Assembly (NCBI GenBank): GCA_947053595.1
Contig: CAMRSX010000001.1
Location: 1-64,000, forward strand
Direction of reading: 5' to 3'
Source of the DNA: an uncultured Clostridia bacterium
Lineage (GTDB): Bacteria > Bacillota > Clostridia > Christensenellales > UBA1242
Length of the DNA: 64,000 bases
Position 1 is the stretch's first letter. Every line of letters starts with the position of its first letter. Positions 25,255-33,699 of this stretch are shown one piece after another. Made by a program: the position numbers and the translations under genes. The notes under the pieces were generated by a model. That model worked only from the letters and a program-made list of their open reading frames with translations, searched no databases and was not told the DNA's origin.

Positions 25255-25959
25255 TTAGTTTCCGCTTAAAATTGAAACAAGGCTCATCATGGCAACGGAA
25301 GCTGTTTCGGCACGAAGAATTCTTTTGCCCAAGCTGACGGTTGTTGCACCAGCGTTGGTGAACTTGTCTTTTTCTTTGGCAGAAAAGCCGCCTTCAGAGC
25401 CAACAATGATGGCAATGTTTTTTGCTTTCACAATGCTTTTTGGTTTGTCGCCCTTGTCGGCACGCTCGTTGGCAAACAGCACAACATCAAAGTTTTTGAA
25501 AGCTTCAATCACTTGGTCAACAGTTTTGCAGTCTTCAATCACAGGCATGATTGTTCTTTCACACTGCTTGCAGGCGTTTTGAGCAATGGTTGCCAGCCTT
25601 TCCATTTTGTTTTCTGTCACTTTTGCAATCACATGCTCGCTGACAAATGGCACAACTTTTGAAATGCCAAGCTCGGTGGCTTTTTGCACAATAAACTCAA
25701 ACTTTTCGCGCTTTGTGATTGCTTGAAAAAGCACAATGTTTTTTGTTGGGTTGGCTTCACAAACGCGTGTGCCGTTGATTTTGCAAACAGCCAATTTTTT
25801 TGTCATGTCCACAATTTCGCAAGCATATTCTGTTTCGTCATTGAGGCTGACCAAAATTTCCTCTCCAACGCCCAATCTTAGCACATTTTTGAGGTGATTG
25901 AATTCCTCTCCCTCAATAAAAATTTGTCCGTCTTTTAAGTTTCCAAAAAATCTTCTCAT
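25255..25959 (-). CDS. rsmE: 16S rRNA m3U1498 methyltransferase RsmE
   Basis: This 234-residue SPOUT methyltransferase modifies U1498 of 16S rRNA with S-adenosylmethionine. An N-terminal PUA-like domain (RRFFGNLKDGQIFIEGEEFN) is followed by the knotted domain: VQKATELGISKVVPF, then SERSV-type segment, IAIIVGSEGGFSAKE and SLGKRILRAETASVA, the SAM-binding knot. The start at 25959 has a perfect AGGAGGATTGTT. An upstream in-frame ATG would add 71 unlikely residues and was rejected. Confidence 0.95.
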   Translation of the reverse strand: MRRFFGNLKDGQIFIEGEEFNHLKNVLRLGVGEEILVSLNDETEYACEIVDMTKKLAVCKINGTRVCEANPTKNIVLFQAITKREKFEFIVQKATELGISKVVPFVSEHVIAKVTENKMERLATIAQNACKQCERTIMPVIEDCKTVDQVIEAFKNFDVVLFANERADKGDKPKSIVKAKNIAIIVGSEGGFSAKEKDKFTNAGATTVSLGKRILRAETASVAMMSLVSILSGN

Positions 25960-26099
25960 AACAATCCTCCTTTGCCTAGAAAAAACACGCCATTGCAATG
26001 TTTTTTGCCAATCTAAAAACATCTTACACCAAAAAACAAGAAAAAGCAAATTTTTTGCAAAGTTGAAAGCACTTTTTTGCAACAAAATTTCTTTTTTGC

Positions 26100-26165
26100 T
26101 TGACAGAACGCGTTTTTGTGTGTTATGCTTTGTGAAGAATTGAAACATGAAAGGTGGTGAGAAGG
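26100..26165 (+). promoter_or_regulatory. rpsU promoter and start-deciding ribosome binding site
   Basis: TTGACA (26100-26105) is followed 18 bp later by TATGCT. An SD AAGGTGGTGA (26151-26160) sits 5 nt before a TTG codon at 26166. Two in-frame GTG codons lie inside the SD itself, so TTG is the better start. Confidence 0.6.
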
Positions 26166-26348
26166 TTGACAACAGTTAAGGTTGGCGAAAACGAAAATCT
26201 TGAAAGCGCTCTCAAAAGGTTTAAACGAAAATGCCAAAAAGACGGCATCATTGGTGATATCAGAAAGAAAGAGGCTTATGACAAGCCAAGCGTTGCAAAG
26301 AAGAAAAAGAGCGAGCAAGCAAGAAAGCGTGCAAGAAAAAGAGGATAA
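26166..26348 (+). CDS. rpsU: 30S ribosomal protein S21
   Basis: This 60-residue S21 from a TTG start reads [20 protein letters not shown], then [12 protein letters not shown], ending in the basic tail ARKRARKRG. It binds near the 3' end of 16S rRNA and affects initiation. Starting at the GTG at 26154 would add MVRR, but that codon overlaps the Shine-Dalgarno sequence. It has its own promoter and a terminator at 26347-26375. Confidence 0.92.
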   Translation: MTTVKVGENENLESALKRFKRKCQKDGIIGDIRKKEAYDKPSVAKKKKSEQARKRARKRG

Positions 26349-26376
26349 AAAAGCAGGAAAGTCCTGCTTTTTTTGT
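26347..26376 (+). terminator. Terminator of rpsU
   Basis: AAAAAGCAGGA-aag-TCCTGCTTTTTTT. Confidence 0.9.
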
Positions 26377-26502
26377 TTAATAATAATGAATATTGAAATA
26401 ACGAATAATTGCGGATTGCTGCCGTTCATCTCCCATTGTCAAAAAATTGAAACCTTCTTGCTTTGTTTGCAAAATTTGGCAAAGATGTGATATGATGAAC
26501 TT

Positions 26503-28623
26503 ATGAGCGGATATGACATTGACAGTTTGAATGAACAGCAAAAAGAGGCTCTCCTGCAGACGGAGGGTGTTGTTTTGGTGACGGCAGGTGCGGGCAGTGG
26601 AAAAACGCGGCTTTTGACACATCGCATTTGTTATCTTATTAAAGAAAAAAAAGTTTCGCCTTACAACATTTTGGCAATCACTTTCACCAACAAAGCCACA
26701 AATGAAATGAAAGAGCGTGTTTTTTCGATGTGCAGTGATGGTGTTTGGATTTCCACCTTTCACTCTATGTGCGTGAGAATTTTGCGCGAGCATATATATC
26801 TTTTGGAAGGCTATGACCGCAACTTCACAATTATTGCAGAGGCGGACAAAGACAAAATTTTGAAAGAGCTTTTAAAGCAAAGCAACATGGACGATGACGA
26901 AAAGTCCAAAGTGGAAATGCACCTTGACAACATCAAAAACAAGGGGCTGGACATTGATGAATATTTTGAAGCGTTTGAAGATTATGAAAAGACGCAAGAC
27001 TTGTTTTTATATCGCAAAATCTGCCAGCAATATGAAGACTATTTGCACAAAAACAACGCACTGGATTTTGACGATTTGCTGAACAAAACCCTCTTTTTGT
27101 TCAATAATTTTCACGAGGTGCTTTTGAAATATGCCACGCGCTTTAAATATGTTTTGGTGGACGAGTTTCAGGACACCAATCTTGTGCAATATAAGCTGGT
27201 GAGGCTTTTGACATCTGTGCATGGCAACCTTTTTGTGGTGGGGGATGAAGACCAGTGCATATATTCTTGGCGAGGTGCAAACTTTCAAAACATCTTCAAT
27301 TTAAAAAAAGATTTTCCTGACATTTTTGTGTTTAAGCTTGAGCAAAATTATCGCTCTACAAAAAACATTTTGACGCTTGCAAACAATGTCATTTCCAACA
27401 ATCGAGAGAGGCTTAAGAAAAACCTTTGGACAGACAAAGACGATGGCGAGGGACCGGTGGTTTACACAGCGTTTGACGAGCGTGATGAAGCGCTGTTTGT
27501 GGCAAAAACCATTCAAGATTTGGTGATGGAAGGCTGCAGCTATAGCGATTTTGCTGTGCTTATGAGGGTGAATGCACTTTCGCGTGCCATTGAAGAAGGG
27601 TTGATGTCTTTTCAAATTCCTTACAAGCTTTATGGCGGCTTTAGGTTTTATGAGCGCGCTGAAATTAAGATGGTGTTGTCATATCTTTCCATTTTTGTCA
27701 ATCAGAAAGATGAAATTTCTCTTTTGAAAATCATCAACTTTCCAAGGCGAGGCATTGGCGAGGTTGCACTTGGCAATTTGTATGCCGAAGCGGGCGAGCA
27801 ATCGCTTTTGGAATATATGCTTGGCGAGAGCTTTGAAGCTTCCAAATATTATTCAAAACTGAAAAACTTTGTGCAAAACATTCAAAAATTGCGTGAAAAG
27901 TTGCCACAAACCTCAATTTATCAGTTTGTTAAGGATGTTGTGCGCAGTTTTGGCATTGATGAAGCCTATGCGGGGAAGGATGAAGAATCGGTTAACAAAC
28001 TGGAAAATATTGACAGCTTGCTTGCCGGTGTGCAAGAATTTTGCAATGACAATGACGGCGCAACGCTGTCTGATTATCTGGCGGAAATCATGCTTAAAAC
28101 AGATTCTGACTCCATTCAAGAAAATGGCGTTGTGGCGGTTTCCACCATTCACTCGGTGAAGGGATTGGAGTTTAAGGTGGTGTTTGCTGTGGGTTTGGAA
28201 GAGGGAATTTTTCCGCTTTCGCGCGCAACTTATTCCAACAACGAAATGGAGGAAGAGCGTCGGTTGATGTATGTTGCCATCACGCGTGCAGAGGAGAGGC
28301 TGTTTCTTTCCCACACGGCAAAGCGTTATATGTATGGCAAAAGCAACTTTCAAAACCCAAGCAGATTTTTGGCAGAGCTTGGCATTGTGGACAAAAAGCG
28401 CACAAAGCTGGTGTCAAACGACTTTGTTCAAGCGGAAAAAGAAGATGCTTTTGAAAGTGGTTTCAACGTGGGAGACATTGTTTTTCATGCGCGGTTTGGA
28501 AGCGGCAAAATTGTCAATATTTCTGAGGACGGGCTGGTGGCGGACATCATGTTTGAGGATGCAGGAAAAAAATCTTTGATGCTTAACATGGCAAAGTTGG
28601 AAAAGTTGGAGGGAGAGGAATGA
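26503..28623 (+). CDS. pcrA: ATP-dependent DNA helicase PcrA/UvrD
   Basis: This 706-residue superfamily 1A helicase unwinds 3'-5' in repair and removes RecA and RNA polymerase. Motifs in order are LNEQQKEALLQ (Q motif), Walker A TAGAGSGKTRLL (~27-38), ITFTNKATNEM (Ia), VLVDEFQDTN (II, ~221-230), VVGDEDQCIYSWRGA (III), LEQNYRST (IV), VSTIHSVKGLEFKVVF (V) and RLMYVAITRAEERLFL (VI). The C-terminal segment FNVGDIVFHARFGSGKIV is the Tudor-like domain that contacts RNA polymerase. It overlaps ligA by 4 nt, the usual pcrA-ligA pairing. Confidence 0.96.
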   Translation: MSGYDIDSLNEQQKEALLQTEGVVLVTAGAGSGKTRLLTHRICYLIKEKKVSPYNILAITFTNKATNEMKERVFSMCSDGVWISTFHSMCVRILREHIYLLEGYDRNFTIIAEADKDKILKELLKQSNMDDDEKSKVEMHLDNIKNKGLDIDEYFEAFEDYEKTQDLFLYRKICQQYEDYLHKNNALDFDDLLNKTLFLFNNFHEVLLKYATRFKYVLVDEFQDTNLVQYKLVRLLTSVHGNLFVVGDEDQCIYSWRGANFQNIFNLKKDFPDIFVFKLEQNYRSTKNILTLANNVISNNRERLKKNLWTDKDDGEGPVVYTAFDERDEALFVAKTIQDLVMEGCSYSDFAVLMRVNALSRAIEEGLMSFQIPYKLYGGFRFYERAEIKMVLSYLSIFVNQKDEISLLKIINFPRRGIGEVALGNLYAEAGEQSLLEYMLGESFEASKYYSKLKNFVQNIQKLREKLPQTSIYQFVKDVVRSFGIDEAYAGKDEESVNKLENIDSLLAGVQEFCNDNDGATLSDYLAEIMLKTDSDSIQENGVVAVSTIHSVKGLEFKVVFAVGLEEGIFPLSRATYSNNEMEEERRLMYVAITRAEERLFLSHTAKRYMYGKSNFQNPSRFLAELGIVDKKRTKLVSNDFVQAEKEDAFESGFNVGDIVFHARFGSGKIVNISEDGLVADIMFEDAGKKSLMLNMAKLEKLEGEE

Positions 28624-30572
28624 CTAAGCAACAGCAGATGCAAAAGTTGATTGAAAAAATTGAAGTTTATAATTATCATTATTACACCCTTGACAACCCC
28701 ATTGTGTCAGACAAAGAATATGACGCTGTGTATTATCAGTTGGTGGATTTGGAAGCGGAAACAGGCATTGTTTTGCCCAACTCTCCAACGCAGCGTGTTG
28801 GCGGAGAAATTTTGGAAGGCTTTGTGAAGCACAAGCATCAGCACAAACTTTTCAGCCTTTCCAAAGTGCGAGATTTTGACGACCTTGACAAGTGGGCGGA
28901 AGACATGCGAAAGTTTGACCCTTCCACCAATTTTGCGCTGGAATATAAATATGACGGCTTGCAGCTGGTGCTGGAATATGAAGGCGGAAAGTTTTTGAGG
29001 GCAACCACGCGTGGGAACGGCGAAATTGGCGAGGATGTGACGTTGCAAGTGAAAACCATTTCTTCGGTGCCCTTGGAGATTGAGTTTAAGGGAAAGCTGA
29101 TTGTTCAGGGCGAAGGCATGATGACAAAAACTGCGCTTGCAATATTCAATCGCAAGGCAGAAGTTAAGCTTAAAAACGCGCGAAACGGCGTGGCGGGCGC
29201 CATCCGAAATTTGGACACAAAAGAAACCGCAAAACGCAAGCTTGTGTTTTTTTGCTATTCTGTCATCTTTTGCGAGAAGAAATTTGAAACTCAAGAACAA
29301 ATTCACAACTTTTTGAAAAGCAATGGCTTTGATGTGGGGCACTTTTTTGAAATTTTTGACAATGTGCAAGCTTTGAAAGAAAGCATTTTGAAGGCTGGCA
29401 CAAAAAAGTCTTCGCTTGATTTTGACATTGACGGCATGGTGATTAAGGTTAACAATGTTTCGCCGCGCGAAGAGATTGGCTTCACCAACAAGTTTCCAAA
29501 GTGGGCGGTTGCATTTAAGTTTGAAGCAGAGGAAGTTTCCACCATGCTGGAAGATGTTGTGTGGCAGGTTGGCAGAAGCGGCAAAGTGACGCCAACGGCA
29601 ATCCTTCAGCCCGTGGAACTGGCAGGTGCAACCATCAGCCGCGCAACGCTTAACAACATTGAAGACATCCGCAAGAAAAATGTGTTTAAAAAAAGCCGAG
29701 TGTTCATCAGGCGCTCCAACGAGGTGATTCCTGAGGTTTTGGGCTTGGCAGAAAAATATGAAGATTCTTTGCAAATTGAAGAGCCAACATCTTGCCCTTG
29801 CTGCGGTGCAAAACTGGTGAAAAGCGGGCCGCTGGTGTTCTGCCCAAATTTTGACGGCTGCAAAGAGCAAATTGTGGCAAGGCTGACGCATTTTGTCAGC
29901 CGCGACGCCTTCAACATTGAGGGGCTTTCAGAAAAAACCATCATTCAGTTTTATGACGATTTGGCACTTAGGCACTTTTCGCAGCTTTATTCAATTACAA
30001 AACAGCAACTGGTGGGCTTGGAGAAATTTAAGGAAAAAAAAGCAGAAAATGTTTTAAAAGGCCTTGAAAAAAGCAAAAAAATTGAATTTTTTCGCTTTGT
30101 TTATGCTCTTGGCATAAGCGAGGTGGGCATCAAAACGGCAAAAGACCTTGCCAAAAACTTTCAAAATTTGGAAAACTTGAAAGGCGCCACGCTGAAGCAG
30201 TTGACAGAAATTGAGGATGTGGGGCCGGTGATTGCGCAAAACATTGTGGACTTCTTTCAAAATGAAGACAACTTGCAAGAAATTTCAAGTCTTTTGCAGG
30301 TGGGCGTGCAGCCATTTTCGGACAACACACTTGTTTCCAACAAACTGGGAGGGCTCAGCTTTGTGCTGACGGGCACGCTGCCAAACTTTTCCCGCGCTGA
30401 CATGACAAAGTTGATTGAAGAAAACGGCGGCAAGACGGCAAGCTCGGTTTCCAAAAACACCTCCTTTGTTTTGGCAGGTGAGGATGCTGGCAGCAAGCTG
30501 GACAAAGCCAAAACTTTGGGTGTGCCAGTTTTGGGAGAGGAAGAATTTTTGAAAATGTTGCATGAAAATTGA
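28620..30572 (+). CDS. ligA: NAD-dependent DNA ligase
   Basis: This 650-residue protein seals nicks in replication and repair. Domain order is Ia (Tyr-rich YNYHYYTLDNP for NMN), adenylation domain with catalytic K110 in EYKYDG, OB fold (~310-390), Cys4 zinc finger (CPCCGAKL, then CPNFDGCKEQ), helix-hairpin-helix region (~430-560) and C-terminal BRCT (~575-650, LGGLSFVLTGTLPNFSR). Some blocks deviate from consensus (GEGMMTKTALAIF for the usual GEVxMPxxxF; ARNGVAGAIRNLD for NPRNAAAGSLRQLD), yet the key residues remain. Translation is coupled to pcrA. Confidence 0.95.
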   Translation: MTKQQQMQKLIEKIEVYNYHYYTLDNPIVSDKEYDAVYYQLVDLEAETGIVLPNSPTQRVGGEILEGFVKHKHQHKLFSLSKVRDFDDLDKWAEDMRKFDPSTNFALEYKYDGLQLVLEYEGGKFLRATTRGNGEIGEDVTLQVKTISSVPLEIEFKGKLIVQGEGMMTKTALAIFNRKAEVKLKNARNGVAGAIRNLDTKETAKRKLVFFCYSVIFCEKKFETQEQIHNFLKSNGFDVGHFFEIFDNVQALKESILKAGTKKSSLDFDIDGMVIKVNNVSPREEIGFTNKFPKWAVAFKFEAEEVSTMLEDVVWQVGRSGKVTPTAILQPVELAGATISRATLNNIEDIRKKNVFKKSRVFIRRSNEVIPEVLGLAEKYEDSLQIEEPTSCPCCGAKLVKSGPLVFCPNFDGCKEQIVARLTHFVSRDAFNIEGLSEKTIIQFYDDLALRHFSQLYSITKQQLVGLEKFKEKKAENVLKGLEKSKKIEFFRFVYALGISEVGIKTAKDLAKNFQNLENLKGATLKQLTEIEDVGPVIAQNIVDFFQNEDNLQEISSLLQVGVQPFSDNTLVSNKLGGLSFVLTGTLPNFSRADMTKLIEENGGKTASSVSKNTSFVLAGEDAGSKLDKAKTLGVPVLGEEEFLKMLHEN

Positions 30573-30619
30573 CTTTTGCCTTTGTTTTGTTATATCATTT
30601 TTGTGAATGGAGGTGTGTT

Positions 30620-30907
30620 ATGCCAAAGTGTCCATTGTGCAAAAAAGAGCTGGTGAGCGAATTTGATGTTTCAAGACTTGGCTTTGAAACCATGGTTGGC
30701 TATTTTATTGAAAGCGGATTGCGCGCTGTTGTTGGCTCTGGAAGGGCGCCATATTGGTGCTGCATGAACCCAAGATGCCGTGTGTATAGCGGGGGCGGGG
30801 ACAAGCCTTTTTGGTTTAGGGTGAACGCTGTCACCTTGCAGATGGAGCCCACCAGTTTTGCTGCGCGCGAGATGGGAATATATCCAAAACGCAACAGGCG
30901 CCGATGA
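30620..30907 (+). CDS. Small zinc-ribbon hypothetical protein
   Basis: This 95-residue protein has an N-terminal CPLC (residues 4-7) and a central CCMNPRC (~57-63), a plausible Cys4 zinc ribbon, followed by a basic C-terminal tail (YPKRNRRR). The start at 30620 follows TGGAGGTGTGTT. It sits 47 nt after ligA on the same strand and before a terminator. I do not recognise a named family. Nucleic-acid binding is a guess from charge. Confidence 0.65.
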   Translation: MPKCPLCKKELVSEFDVSRLGFETMVGYFIESGLRAVVGSGRAPYWCCMNPRCRVYSGGGDKPFWFRVNAVTLQMEPTSFAAREMGIYPKRNRRR

Positions 30908-30960
30908 AAAAACAGCGTTCTTGACGCGTTTTTGCACAAAAAGCAGGTTTGTTTTAATCA

Positions 30961-30992
30961 AAAGCGAGACAACAAAGCTCGCTTTTTTTTGT
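30961..30992 (+). terminator. Terminator of the pcrA-ligA region
   Basis: AAAGCGAG-acaacaaag-CTCGCTTTTTTTT. Confidence 0.8.
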
Positions 30993-31000
30993 CTTGCATA

Positions 31001-31029
31001 TTGACAAAAAGCCTCTCTCGTGTTATAAT
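31001..31029 (+). promoter_or_regulatory. Consensus promoter of the sigma-like gene
   Basis: TTGACA (31001-31006), a 17-bp spacer and TATAAT (31024-31029). Both boxes match consensus exactly, so housekeeping polymerase should transcribe the gene strongly. Confidence 0.85.
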
Positions 31030-31049
31030 TAAGCGAAAGGAAAACTGTT

Positions 31050-32156
31050 ATGAAGAAGAATAAAACTGCATCAAAAGCAAAGGCACAGGAAGAGTTTGAT
31101 GACAAGCTGTTTTATAACACGTGGGGCATTGAACTTCCGCCAGCATTAACAGCCGAAGACAACAAAGCGCTTTTTATGGAATATCGCAGGACGGGCGACA
31201 AAAAGCTTAAGCAAAAGATTTTTTATGGCAACTTGAGGCTGGTGGCTTCTTTTGTGAGAGACATTGGAAATTATGTGATTAATAAAGATTCGCAAATATA
31301 TCCTTCTTGGGCGGATGTGGCGCAAGAGTGCGCCATCAAAATGTTTAGCGTCATTGACAAATATAATCCCGACCGAGATGGAGTTGGGGCATTTTCAAAT
31401 GTGCTTTATCGCAGTTTGACGAATGTGGTTGCCTCAATGAATCGCAGATACAACACTGAACGCGCAATGAATTCCAGCAGAACAACAAGCTTGCAAGAAG
31501 CGCTGTGCGACACTCAACATTTGGACAAACTAAACACAATTTCAAACGAAAGGAATGAAGAAGATTATGCTTTGGCTTATGCAGAATTGGAATATATTAA
31601 GGACAGCATTTTGCCAAGTCTGAAACCAAAAGAAAAAAAGTTTTTTGAGGATTTTTATTTTAAAAACTTAAGCATCTGTGACATTGCGAGGGAGAACAAC
31701 ATTTCATGGTGCTTTGCTGACAGAATTTTGCTGAGCGCAGTTGGCAAAGTTGGCATGATTTATTATGGCGGAAGAGAGGTTTTTGAGGCATATGAAAAAA
31801 TTGATAAAAACTTCAGAGATTGGAAAACCAGAAGATATTTAAAAAACTACGAAATTCTTAAGAGGTATGACAAACAGCTGTTGGAAACACTTTATTTGCC
31901 AACGCTGACAGAGCAAAAGCAGAAAGTGTTTAAGATGGCGGTGCTGGACTATGATGGCGCAATGGCGCAAGATGTTGCAAAGCAGTTGAAATTATCTGCT
32001 GAAGTTTTGAAAAAATATGTGCTTGAGTTGGACATGAATGTTCATGCCAAACTGCCTCAACTGTTGGAGAAAGCGGAAATTGCACAGACAGTTGAAACTT
32101 CCCCAAAAACTGGCAGCGCCAAAACTCAAACAAAAGAGCCCAAAAGCTTGGCTTGA
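31050..32156 (+). CDS. Divergent sigma-70-like protein with two C-terminal HTH-like segments
   Basis: The protein has 368 residues. Residues ~36-135 resemble sigma region 2: FYGNLRLVASFVRDIGN, then WADVAQECAIKMFSVIDKYNP, then GAFSNVLYRSLTNVV. Residues ~190-232 resemble region 4 (LKPKEKKFFEDFYFKNLS, then CDIARENNIS), and residues ~286-328 contain a second such segment (LTEQKQKVFKMAVLDYDG, then AQDVAKQLKLSAEVLKKYV). No clear region 3 is seen. The tail (340-368) is Thr/Lys-rich. This layout is not a standard RpoD, ECF or sporulation sigma. It may be an alternative sigma factor or a repurposed transcription protein. It stands alone. Confidence 0.6.
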   Translation: MKKNKTASKAKAQEEFDDKLFYNTWGIELPPALTAEDNKALFMEYRRTGDKKLKQKIFYGNLRLVASFVRDIGNYVINKDSQIYPSWADVAQECAIKMFSVIDKYNPDRDGVGAFSNVLYRSLTNVVASMNRRYNTERAMNSSRTTSLQEALCDTQHLDKLNTISNERNEEDYALAYAELEYIKDSILPSLKPKEKKFFEDFYFKNLSICDIARENNISWCFADRILLSAVGKVGMIYYGGREVFEAYEKIDKNFRDWKTRRYLKNYEILKRYDKQLLETLYLPTLTEQKQKVFKMAVLDYDGAMAQDVAKQLKLSAEVLKKYVLELDMNVHAKLPQLLEKAEIAQTVETSPKTGSAKTQTKEPKSLA

Positions 32157-32374
32157 AGGTTTGCAAAAGCTTAACAACAAAACAAAAGCGAAAGAAATGA
32201 AGGGGCTTGGTTTGCGGAAAAGCCGCCAAAAAGAATTTCTTGTCCAAATCATTTTGCGTGGTTTGCCAGCGGGAAATATAATCAGCAGTTTCACAACAAG
32301 AGACACAAGGTGTTTTATGACCGGTCGAGAGATGTTCATTGGAGATAAGTTTTTGAAAATATGCTGCAAAACGC

Positions 32375-32443
32375 TTGACAAATCATTTTGTTACATATAT
32401 AATAAGCACTGTGTTTCGTTGTCGGAAACAGTGCTTTGTTTTT
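32375..32443 (+). promoter_or_regulatory. Consensus promoter overlapped by a palindrome
   Basis: TTGACA (32375-32380), 17 bp, TATAAT (32398-32403). An inverted repeat AAGCACTGT/ACAGTGCTT (32404-32412 with 32428-32436, inner TTTC/GGAA) lies over the expected start point and is followed by TTTGTTTTTG. It could be an operator, or the terminator of the upstream sigma-like gene. Confidence 0.65.
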
Positions 32444-32624
32444 GAGGGGCAACCTTCAAAAGGAAAAGAGCATAAACAAACAACAGGTGGCGTTTTCGCT
32501 TCACCGATTTAAGGCAAACGCCTTGAAGTTGCAGATTGGGCTGTCCCAGGCAATTGTGTTGTTCATGTTTCAAAAGAGAAAAGCATTTTTCATTGACGCG
32601 AAAACATTTTCGCGTCATTTTTTT
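32410..32624 (+). ncRNA. Candidate small RNA between the sigma-like gene and rpsL
   Basis: A perfect promoter upstream and a strong terminator (TGACGCGAAA/TTTCGCGTCA plus seven T, 32594-32624) bracket about 215 nt without a plausible ORF. Inside are GGCGTTT/AAACGCC (~32487-32524) and a TTGC..GGG-ctgt-CCC..GCAA hairpin (~32530-32555). I could not match it to SRP, 6S, tmRNA or RNase P RNA. The rest of the 750-nt gap leads into the rpsL leader. Confidence 0.4.
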
Positions 32625-32748
32625 ATGACACCAGTGCAAAGTCGATGGGAAAACATCCCAAGCACTGAGAAAACAAATTTGGAAAGCACAAAAAGTTTTG
32701 GCTTGGTTTTCTATCCCAATAATCCTAATAAACTGTAAAACAATTTTA

Positions 32749-32893
32749 AATTTTGTGAAGTGTAGGGCTGAGCCCGGCGAGCACAAATTGAAAATCACTT
32801 ACATGGAGGGAGATTGGGACGGGGAACCGAAGTTTTAGCGGTTAGGCTTCAGCCGTGCCCGCGTTAAGAAACATTGGTGCCTCCCCAGAAATA
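32749..32893 (+). promoter_or_regulatory. rpsL leader, copy 1 of a shared structured leader
   Basis: The leader is strongly similar to the rpsG leader (33474-33690). Stem AATTT(T)GTG/CACAAATT (32749-32757 with 3282-89 of the same block, i.e. 32782-32789) encloses AAGTG (32758-32762) and the tight hairpin GGGC-tga-GCCC. The enclosed AAGTG can pair with CACTT at 32796-32800, giving an H-type pseudoknot. A hairpin AACCG-aagttttag-CGGTT (32825-32843) and a 3' block GTGCCCGCGTT to TTGGTGCC follow. It ends 14 nt before the rpsL start. Confidence 0.6.
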
Positions 32894-32906
32894 AAAGGAG
32901 AATAAA

Positions 32907-33287
32907 ATGCCTACATTTAACCAACTTGTCAGAAACGGAAGAAAAACTTTTGAAAAAAAGAAAAAATCTCCACTTCTTGAGGAATGCCCTCAGAAGCGTG
33001 GTGTTTGCTTGTCCGTAAGGACAGCAACTCCAAAGAAACCTAACTCCGCTCTTCGTAAGATTGCCAGAGTTAAGCTTTCAAATGGTCAAGAAGGAACTTG
33101 CTACATTCCAGGAATTGGGCACAACCTTCAGGAACACAGCGTTGTGCTTGTTCGTGGTGGCCGTGTTAAAGACCTTCCTGGTGTGCGTTATCACATCATT
33201 CGTGGAACACTTGACACTGCTGGCGTTGCCAACAGAAAGCAAGGTCGTTCTAAGTATGGCGCAAAACGTCCAAAAGCAGGCAAATAG
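32907..33287 (+). CDS. rpsL: 30S ribosomal protein S12
   Basis: This 126-residue S12 is the decoding-centre protein, with blocks [32 protein letters not shown] (carrying the Lys at the streptomycin site) and [18 protein letters not shown] with the usual Asp target of methylthiolation. The start follows AAAAGGAGAATAAA. A structured leader precedes it and another repeated element follows it before rpsG. Confidence 0.98.
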   Translation: MPTFNQLVRNGRKTFEKKKKSPLLEECPQKRGVCLSVRTATPKKPNSALRKIARVKLSNGQEGTCYIPGIGHNLQEHSVVLVRGGRVKDLPGVRYHIIRGTLDTAGVANRKQGRSKYGAKRPKAGK

Positions 33288-33292
33288 CAAAA

Positions 33293-33416
33293 AACTGCGC
33301 TTTTGCTTGTTTTCGTGCTTGCACGAAAAGCTTCGCGCGGACACTTGTTTTTTGCATATCGCGCCAAACGAAAATGCGTAAAGCATTTTGCGCGACTCTC
33401 TTGCGAAGTTGGGCTT
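33293..33416 (+). repeat. Conserved intergenic element B (after rpsL)
   Basis: This is the second copy of the element found after dnaK. Hairpin 1 is TTTTCGTGC-tt-GCACGAAAA (33310-33329). Hairpin 2 is AAAATGC/GCATTTT (33371-33377 with 33383-33389), a different sequence from copy A at the same place. It ends in the shared CGACTCTCTTGCGAAGT and GGGCTT. Confidence 0.65.
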
Positions 33417-33473
33417 CGTTAGAGAAAATAAATAAAATTTAAGTCGGTATCCAAACTCTTCTAAACAAATTTT

Positions 33474-33690
33474 CAATTTTGCGAAGTGTAGGGCTAAGCC
33501 CGACAAGCATAAATTGAAAATCACTTTCGTGGAAGAGGATTGGGAAGAGAAACCGAAGTTTTAGCGGTTAGGCGGCCTTTAGACTCTGGGCATCCGTCAA
33601 GAATGTCTGTTCATGTCGGCGGCTTAGAATGGCATAAGACGCCGTGTCCGCGTTTAAAACTTTGGTGTCTGTCCCAGATATCTTAAAAGG
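33474..33690 (+). promoter_or_regulatory. rpsG leader, copy 2 of a shared structured leader
   Basis: Same order as the rpsL leader: stem CAATTTTGC/GCA(T)AAATTG (33474-33482 with 33507-33516), AAGTG (33484-33488) that can pair with CACTT (33522-33526), GGGC-taa-GCCC, hairpin AACCG/CGGTT (33551-33569), then GTGTCCGCGTT and TTGGTGTC. Stem 1 differs from copy 1 at several positions yet still pairs. Copy 2 carries an extra ~75-nt arm (33570-33645). It ends just before the rpsG ribosome binding site. Confidence 0.6.
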
Positions 33691-33699
33691 AGAAAAACA

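Noticed and set aside
26154..26165. GTG start for rpsU
   Set aside because: The codon lies inside the Shine-Dalgarno AAGGTGGTGA; TTG at 26166 has correct spacing.
32749..32893. T-box or cobalamin riboswitch before rpsL
   Set aside because: GTGCCCGCG only faintly resembles the T-box TGGNACCGCG, and neither stem I nor a B12 core is present; the downstream gene is ribosomal.
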